Assembly: GCF_011075055.1 (NCBI RefSeq)
Contig: NC_058138.1
Span: forward strand, 1,178,001 to 1,242,000
Length of the DNA stretch: 64,000 nucleotides
Origin: Mangifera indica
Taxonomy: Eukaryota > Streptophyta > Magnoliopsida > Sapindales > Anacardiaceae
Direction of reading: 5' to 3'
Below, piece by piece: positions 57,191-64,000 of this stretch. The notes beneath the pieces were generated by a model. That model saw only the letters and a list, made by a program, of their open reading frames with translations, was not told the DNA's origin and did not search any database. The position numbers and the translations under genes were made by a program. Numbering within the stretch: position 1 is the stretch's first letter; each line of letters starts with the position of its first letter.

Positions 57191-60100
57191 TATCAAATTG
57201 CTCTTGGTATTGTTGTTATGCCTGTTTGTTTATGTACTCAAACCAGCCTTTTCTTTTATTTATTTTGGGCTGTTTCACTATGAAAATGTTTAATTTATAC
57301 TTGCACTTCTCTTCCTATAAGCTTCATGATTTTGTACAGTAGAAATTATAATCAAATTCTTTTTTTTTTATGGTGCATAATTTATATTTTTATTTTGCAA
57401 GAGCACTTTATTTTCATTTTCCACCACAACAAATGAAGCCAGTGGTCAATTCTACAATACAATCCTCCTTTTCTTGCTTTTATAAATATTAAATTTGTTC
57501 ACGTGGTGGGGGTCCACTTTAATCAATTATTCCTTGCAAAATTCATTAATGTTCACAGTAAAGTACAATTTTCTTCTCTCACATACAGGATTTCGATTTT
57601 GAGGAAAAAAAACAATTTCGATTTGTCATTGTTTAGATTAAGTTGTATATATTTTAAGTAAAATAATATTTTATTATTTTTAATTAAATACAATATTTAT
57701 TTATACTTAATAATTTTTTATTAAATATAATAATAATTTTTTATTTTTAATAATAAAAAATTTATCAAAACCAAACACACTCTAAATGTACGAAAAGAGA
57801 ATGGAAATGTAGTTTTGGTGAATATATTGTTTTGTACTCCTTTGCACTTTCTTCTTGTGGAATGAGTTGCTCTGAAAAAATGTTATGTCAAAATATACAT
57901 ATATATTTTTATATGGGTATTGCCGGAAGAGGATCCCATAATGGCTGACATAGATTGGTCATAGTCATTCAACTAGAAGAAAGTGAAGGGGTCCATGGCA
58001 GGATACCATTGTCCACCGGTTTTCTCTTGGTTGCACTTTTTCTCTGCAGCAATAATTCTTTTAACATGGTGAGAGTAATAATTGAGTTTCTATAATTGTT
58101 AAAAGGCCAAAAACTAATTCCCATCCCATGAATAGTAAAAACCTAACTCAAATACTTATTTACAAGATAATTTTTATTAAAATTTTTAATTAGAATTAAA
58201 GGTAAAATCATTATTTACTACAAAAATTAAAGTTTTAACATATTTTCCTTCTCAAGTTTAAAATTCTCACAATTTTTCCTTACCCAAAATTTGAAAAGTG
58301 ACCATTTTTCCCTTAAGATTTTTTTGCTCTTCTCTCCGATAGTCTCTGAAAATGCCTTTGTTTTTGTCGGATTACTCTTTATTTTCCATAGCAAATAAAT
58401 AAGGTGAGTGGTCATTTTGAGTGTTAAATCAATTGAATTTAGTAAAACTTTCATTTCATGTTGTAAATGAATTGAAATGATAATCTATCATTTACGGTAT
58501 ACTTAAAAGTAACTGATTCGTGTTCACTGTAAATATAAATTTTTTGATTTTTTAAATATTTGTTTAGATTGCATTATAATGCCTCATAAGCCCTCTCGTG
58601 AGGCCTCAATCTGATCTATAAATTTGTGATTGTGTCCAAAATTTCTGTTGTAGTAGAAGTGCATATGAGCTACAAATGTGATTAGTATTAGATTTTGAGT
58701 TGAGCTCTACTTAAATATAGATTGACTCAAATTTAACATGAATTTACAATTATTAGTTCGAGATTAAATTTGTTTGAGCTTATTAAAAATGTTTGAATGA
58801 ATAATATTATTAATATGATAAATCATATTAACAATTTATTAACAATATTATTATATAGGGATATGAATTAAATTTAAATTGAATTGTTGAATTAAAATTT
58901 TAATTCAAATTTAATTCAAATTAAATTAAATATTTAATTAAATTGAACTAATTTAGTTTAAATCCTATCACAAATGAAATATGAGCCTTGAGTTGAGGTA
59001 AGACCTATTGACTTAAGATATTTTTGTGATGTACCATTTGATATAATCCGTTTTACTAACAATTAATAATAAAAAGATTAAAAAACAATAAGACTAGAAT
59101 AATAATAAATTGAAAAAAGAAGGTACAATCGGTACCTTCTCTCCTTTTTGAATCTTTGAGTTCAAGATACCACTCGAAAAATTTAATTAATTAACGAATA
59201 AATATATTTGATAAGGTAATTAGAAAAAGAGACACATGCCATGTTTTTCTGGTAAGAGTTTTTTGTTTTTGTTCTGAAAATAATTTATCTGGAATTGTAA
59301 TTTGTTGTTGATAAAGGATGAAAGTAAGAAAAAACTAGGAAAAAATTGATTTTATTGGCTATTAATTTGAAGAGTACAATCAACGTCATGTAACAACTTT
59401 CAAAAGTTAATAAGATATAAAATAAGAAAATTACAGTGGAGACTCATAATGTGAAAATGGATAGTAGCCCTCAAATAATAGTTTGAGTGTTAAAAGAGTG
59501 AGTTTTTATAATGGAGAATTTGGGTTTAGGTCTTCTTTGAGTGTTAAAAGAGTGAGTTTTTATAATGGAGAATTTGGGTTTAGGTCTTCTGATGATATAA
59601 TTAAGATGAGATTTTTGTTTTATTTAGTTAAATAATTATGGAGTTAATTATTAAACTCGAAGTTTAATCAACTCAATATAATTCATTCAATCTCAAAAGA
59701 ATAATTCAATTTAAATAAGATTCTCTCTCTAAGATCTAAAAGTTTATTGAGTCTCCTCTCTTTGAAAAAAAAAAAGGTTAAAGAATACATTCAAATACCT
59801 CCTATCGTATTTTTTTCATTTACCCCCTCAACAGTCAAGAAAGATTTTCTCATATTTTCAATTGAAATATTTTCATTTTAATTATTTATAAATGCCTCTG
59901 TTTTTGTCCAATTAATTATCTCTTAATGTTGTATATAAAAACAAATGATATAATCTAATTCATACAACTAATTAGACATGATAAGTTTAATACACTTTAG
60001 CCTAACTCTTATTACATATTAATTATGTATACAAAATAATTAATAATAACAAGTTTAATACACTTTATATATTAGGAGATAGACAAATGACATTGGTTAA

Positions 60101-60299
60101 GCTTTAAGGTTCATTTTATTTTTGTTAGATCCCCATAACCTACTATATTGGCTGAATATTGACAACTGACCCAACAAAATGAAAACTCATATTTTGTATA
60201 TGAAAAGTCATCATTCAAAGGGGCTTAAGGTGAATATTTATCATTATAATGCTGGTAAGTTTTAGAAAGTTTTGCAAAATTTGTTAATTAATTAGTAAT
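57191..60299. other. Intergenic DNA of stacked NLR-flank relics
   Basis: 57,390-57,620 and 58,330-58,545 show promoter-like text (CATTTTCCACCACAACAAAT; TTCATTTCATGTTGTAAATG, GATTCGTGTTCACTGTAAAT). 57,720-58,090 matches 33,370-33,690. 58,560-59,400 matches 34,450-35,190. 59,400-59,960 matches 35,770-36,480. No coding sequence. Confidence 0.6.
59483..59590. repeat. Perfect 54-bp tandem duplication
   Basis: 59,483-59,536 and 59,537-59,590 are identical 54-bp units (TTGAGTGTTAAAAGAGTGAG to TAGGTCTTCT). The related block at 35,900 has a single unit, so this duplication is recent. Confidence 0.95.
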
Positions 60300-60924
60300 A
60301 AATTTTGGCTTTTGCAAGAGCACTTAATAAAGTTAATGCTACTTTGCCTAATTTAATCTTCATTTTCCACCACATTGAATTATAAAATAATTAATTAATG
60401 AGGTCCCTAGTCTTCTACAGCCCTCTTTTTTCTTGGTTTGATAAAGTATTAATCTGTTCACATGGTGAGTTTTCACAATCAATCAATTGAATTTAGTGGA
60501 ACCTTCTTCCATAGATGAATCATTCACACTAAAGTTACAAGCAATTAATTCTTCTTCACTGTAATCTCTCTTCATCATTTTCATTTTTCTTCTCTCAATC
60601 ATTCACAAATATTTTCACTCACAAACCTCTCTGAAACTAGTTCCCCTGATTTCTTCAGTTTGCACCTTAGTTGCCCTGTTATTTTCTCTGTTTTAGTTTC
60701 TTTATTTCAGAATCATTTTGCTCTATTTCTGGTTCTTTATTTTTTTCTATTTCAATATTTCTGATTTCTTCAACCAAAAAATTAAAAAAAAACACTTTTT
60801 GCTTTCAGTTATTTCTCGATTACTAGAAAGAATTATCATTTCTCGTATTTATTGTTAATTATTTTCATTTGCTTTACTTCTCTTCTGTTTTTCAAACTTT
60901 CAAAAAAAAAAAAGTTCTAAAAAA
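60300..60924 (+). promoter_or_regulatory. 5' flank and leader of NLR2
   Basis: Counterpart of the NLR1 flank: GCTTTTGCAAGAGCAC, CTTCATTTTCCACCAC, CTTCACTGTAATCTCTCTTC, ACAAACCTCTCTGAAAC, then a long T/C-rich leader and AAAAAATG at the start. The order of blocks matches NLR1. Confidence 0.5.
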
Positions 60925-61575
60925 ATGGTTGATGTTGCCGGGAATGTTGGGGGTGCGGTGAGTCCTGTCCTTCAACTTGCCGAGTGGTTGGCTGCTCCGA
61001 TTTGTCGTCAATTTAAGTACTTGTACAACTACACTACCAATTTCAAAAATCTGGAAATGGAAGTTGGTAAGTTGAAGAATTCAAGAGATGAAGTTAAGCG
61101 TAAGATTATTGCTGCCGAAAGAAATGTGCAAGAGATCAAACAGAATGTCAAAAACTGGCAGAAGGATGTGGAGAAGACCATTATTGAAGCAGAGCAGCTG
61201 ATTCAAGAGAAAGCAAACAACCCTCGATGTTTCAAGGGATTGTGCCCCAACTTCATCATCCGCTATAAACAAAGCAAGAAAGCATTCAAATTAAAGCAAG
61301 ATGATATTGCTCCACTCCTCCAGCAAGAAAAGGATTTGGATCCAGTTTCCGATCCTACTAATCCACCAGAGATCTGGCTTAGATCGAGTGAAAATTATTT
61401 GGCTTTTGAATCAAGAAACTCCACGGTAAAGAATGTATGGGATGCTTTAAATGATGAGAATGTCTTCATGATTGGTGTTTATGGGATGGGGGGTCTTGGG
61501 AAGACCACTCTTGTGCAAGAAGTTGGTAGGAAAGCCGAGAAGGAAAAGCTCTTTGACGACATTGTTTTTGTGGAG
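60925..61575 (+). CDS. NLR2 exon 1: CC domain and P-loop
   Basis: 217 codons, ending on a codon boundary before GTAAGG. The start Met-Val-Asp-Val-Ala-Gly agrees with NLR1. The alternative read-through past the donor is ended by a stop after the intron and is not preferred. Confidence 0.88.
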
Positions 61576-64000
61576 GTAAGGAAACATACAGTACACAACA
61601 ATAAGGTTTACTTTATATTGGTTCTGACCGGGCGTATATTTTTCTTCCTATCTTGCAGGTATCAAAATCTCCTGATATAAAGAAGATTCAAACAGTAATT
61701 GCAGACAACTTGGGTTTGAAATTCGAAAACGAAACTGAAAGGGCAAAGAAGCTATATTCAAGAATGGAGGGCAAGAATATTCTTTTAATTCTAGATAATA
61801 TTTGGGAATCTCTAGAATTTGAAAACACGATAGGAATTCCTTGCGGAGCTGATCGTGGGAGAAATAAACTTTTGTTTACAACAAGAAACTTAGATGTGTT
61901 GGAAAGGATGGGCTCCACAAATAATTTCGGGATGGGAATTTTAAATGAAAACGAAGCATGGAACCTATTCGCCAAGATGACAGGTAGATGTGTCGTACAA
62001 CTTTTATTTTTATCTTTTATTGCTCAACTTATAAATTTTATTTTTTTTAATTATATATTGTGGTTTAATGTATTTAATAAAATATTAAAGAAATTATTTG
62101 TCACTAAAAAATAAACTTATTTATGATATCAATTCTACATATTATAAAAGTAAAGGTTTAGCTTAAGTTAGTTAAGTCCAAGGGACTATCCTATTGTTGA
62201 ATTAGAAATTGTTTATTATATTTGTCATATATATATGAGCAATATTATTTGACATTATAAGTAGAACTCATTTAGAGAAAAAAATTTTTGATTAATTTAT
62301 TCGGAAATAAATGAAATTCAACATTTAGAACTTCTCTTGTTTTTAAATCCAAAGTATGCATGTAAAATGAAAATCAATTTGTATAATCCTAGATCTCTTT
62401 GCAGGTAATGTTATTCAAACACATAGATTGCATTCTCTACCGAACGATGTATGCAAGGAATGCAGAGGTTTACCTATTGTCATTTGTACAATAGGAAAAG
62501 CATTAAAAAACAAGAGTGATCTATCTGATTGGAAGGTTGCATTGCAGGAACTGAAAGCACCTTCGCCAACCAATTTTATCGGATTGCTAGAAAAGGAGTA
62601 CATGAAGATAGCCTTAAGTTACAAGTATTTAAGAAATGATGAATTGAAGAAAACTTTTTTAATTGCTAGTCTATTAGAAAATAATACTTCTATATCAAAC
62701 TTGTTCAAACATGTTGTGTGTCTAGATATACTTGAAGGAGCTAACTTGACAATGGAAAACGCACGACATAGACTAGATACATTGGTTCGCGAACTTAAAG
62801 ATGCTTGTTTGTTACTTGACGGGTTCGAAAGCAGACAATTTGCTATGCATGATGTTATTCGTGTTGTTGCTTTAACAATTGCATATGTGGATCACCATGT
62901 GTTTACAATAAGAAATGACATTGAACGAGATTGGAAGGACAGAGACAAACTCAAGAAATGCACAAAAATCTTCCTACCTAGTAATAGTAATATTATTAGT
63001 CAACTTTGGTCTAACTATTTGGACTGTCCAGATCTTGAATATTTCTATATGACCAATATGTGGAACTCTTCTTTCGAAATCCCTGAGGACTTCTTTGCAG
63101 TGATGCCAAAACTAAGAGTGTTGAATGTGGTTGGACTACAACAATCATTATTGCCATCATCAATTGGTTTTCTGACAAACCTTCAAACATTGTGTTTAGA
63201 TGATGGCAAAATTAAAGATGTTGTTGTTATTGGAAAGCTTAAGAAGCTAAAGGTCCTTAGCTTGCGATTTGCTAATATTAAGGAGTTTCCTACGGAAATG
63301 GGTCAATTGACTGAATTAAGACTATTAGATTTGAGATGTTGCTATCAATTGAAAGTTATTGCTCCAAATGTGATATCAAAATTATCCCAATTGGAAGAAC
63401 TTTATTTAAAGGACTGCCCTATTCAGTGGAAGATTGAAGTACTCAAGGAATTGAAGCTTTTGTCTAGCATCACTAGTTTAGAATTGGATGTTAAATATGA
63501 CAAGGTTTTGCCTAAAGACTTGTTTTCCAAAGAGCTTATAAGGTACAAAGTATCAGAGGGAAATTGGTGGTTCCTAAATCCAATAATTGATGAATATGAG
63601 TATTTGAGGGTATTGAAATTGGTATTCAACGTTTCCAACTACTTGGAAGAATTATGTGGAATCAAGAATGTTGAAATCTTATGCATAGCCGAATATTTAG
63701 ATGATTGTGGGCATTCACAATTCAGTTTGCAGTCCAAAGAAATCACACCACTTTTTAACAAAAAGGTTAGATTTATTACAACTTTTTGTACTTGTCTACT
63801 ATATATATTCTTATTTTCTTTTAGTTTTATTCACATTTGTTAACATCTAGTTATAGTATTCTCTCTTGCATCTTTTTTACTAGTAACTTAAATTTTCAGA
63901 TTCAGTTCAATTTCATTATCAAGTACTCTTCTTTTTAATTTTTCTCATGTGAGTTCATTAATATTAAAACAACAATTAATTTTGACTGTAGGTTATCTTT
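60925..64000 (+). CDS. NLR2: CC-NB-ARC-LRR disease resistance protein, 5' part
   Basis: Paralogue of NLR1, cut by the window end. Exons 60925-61575, 61659-61983, 62405-63765, and a fourth starting at 63,992 after TGTAG. The visible product has 779 residues without interruption. CC region about 35-130; P-loop GMGGLGKTT at 187-195; kinase-2 LLILDNIW at 259-266; GLPL-type RGLPIV at 346-351 (Arg in the place of Gly in NLR1); MHD at 473-475 in FAMHDVIRVVA; LRRs afterwards. It lacks the acidic tract of NLR1. Exon borders and phases equal those of NLR1, and the proteins are similar along their whole length. Probably functional as far as can be seen. Confidence 0.88.
61659..61983 (+). CDS. NLR2 exon 2: kinase-2 and RNBS-B
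   Basis: 325 bp as in NLR1. It holds ILLILDNIW and KLLFTTRN, and closes Met-Thr-Gly with a split Gly codon before GTAGAT. Confidence 0.87.
62405..63765 (+). CDS. NLR2 exon 3: GLPL, RNBS-D, MHD and first LRRs
   Basis: Open frame to FNKK at the donor GTTAGA. LRRs KLRVLNVVG, NLQTLCLD, KLKVLSLRF, LRLLDLRCC and QLEELYLKDC correspond one by one to NLR1. Confidence 0.88.
63992..64000 (+). CDS. NLR2 exon 4 (first nine bases)
   Basis: GTTATCTTT follows an AG acceptor and matches the opening of NLR1 exons 4 and 6 (GTTATTTGT, GTTATATTC). The rest lies outside the window. Confidence 0.7.

Noticed and set aside
1..64000. tRNA, rRNA or microRNA genes
   Set aside because: No tRNA boxes or rRNA text was noticed. 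The only strong hairpins are the foldback elements, which are too long for typical microRNA precursors.

Overview
This is a nuclear chromosome segment from a flowering plant, most likely a woody eudicot. The evidence is spliced genes with GT-AG introns, strongly AT-rich intergenic DNA, plant-type coiled-coil NLR resistance genes, and plant Ty1/copia and Ty3/gypsy retrotransposons. I cannot name the species. The window reads as a cluster of RPS2/At4g27190-like CNL disease-resistance genes that has grown by duplication, decayed, and been invaded by transposons.

Layout, left to right. 1-1.7 kb: decayed 3' part of a PDR-type ABCG transporter. 1.9-2.4 kb: LTR relic. 5.67-6.45 kb: a nearly full-length hairpin element with Mutator-like target duplications, just upstream of the first NLR. 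7.08-15.9 kb: NLR1, with eight intact coding exons and a frameshifted ninth; its LRR region contains an internal tandem duplication of an exon pair. 15.9-16.7 kb: decayed final LRR exons. 17.0-20.85 kb: a decayed TOPLESS-related WD40 half gene. Its last exon runs in frame into a second copy of the NLR LRR exon (20.83-21.1 kb). 21.7-22.1 kb: a broken HD-Zip II fragment. 23.25-25.56 kb: the NBD1 part of a PDR transporter, decayed. 26.65-29.37 kb: tandemly amplified arms of a foldback element ending in TGTAACACCCC, finishing with one complete hairpin copy. 29.4-40.9 kb: AT-rich intergenic DNA made largely of duplicated NLR 5'-flank blocks plus hAT-like MITEs. 40.9-54.07 kb: a gag-protease-only gypsy-type element with a Tork-like copia element nested in it; both have perfect 5-bp target duplications. 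54.1-60.9 kb: more NLR-flank relics, a MITE and an LTR relic. 60.9-64 kb: NLR2, an apparently intact paralogue that runs off the window end.

Functionally, only NLR1 (possibly C-terminally truncated) and NLR2 look like working host genes. Both carry CC, NB-ARC (P-loop, kinase-2, GLPL-like, MHD) and LRR regions and would act as intracellular immune receptors. All other coding matches are pseudogenes or transposon ORFs with stops. The most unusual item is the TOPLESS-LRR fused exon next to an NLR.
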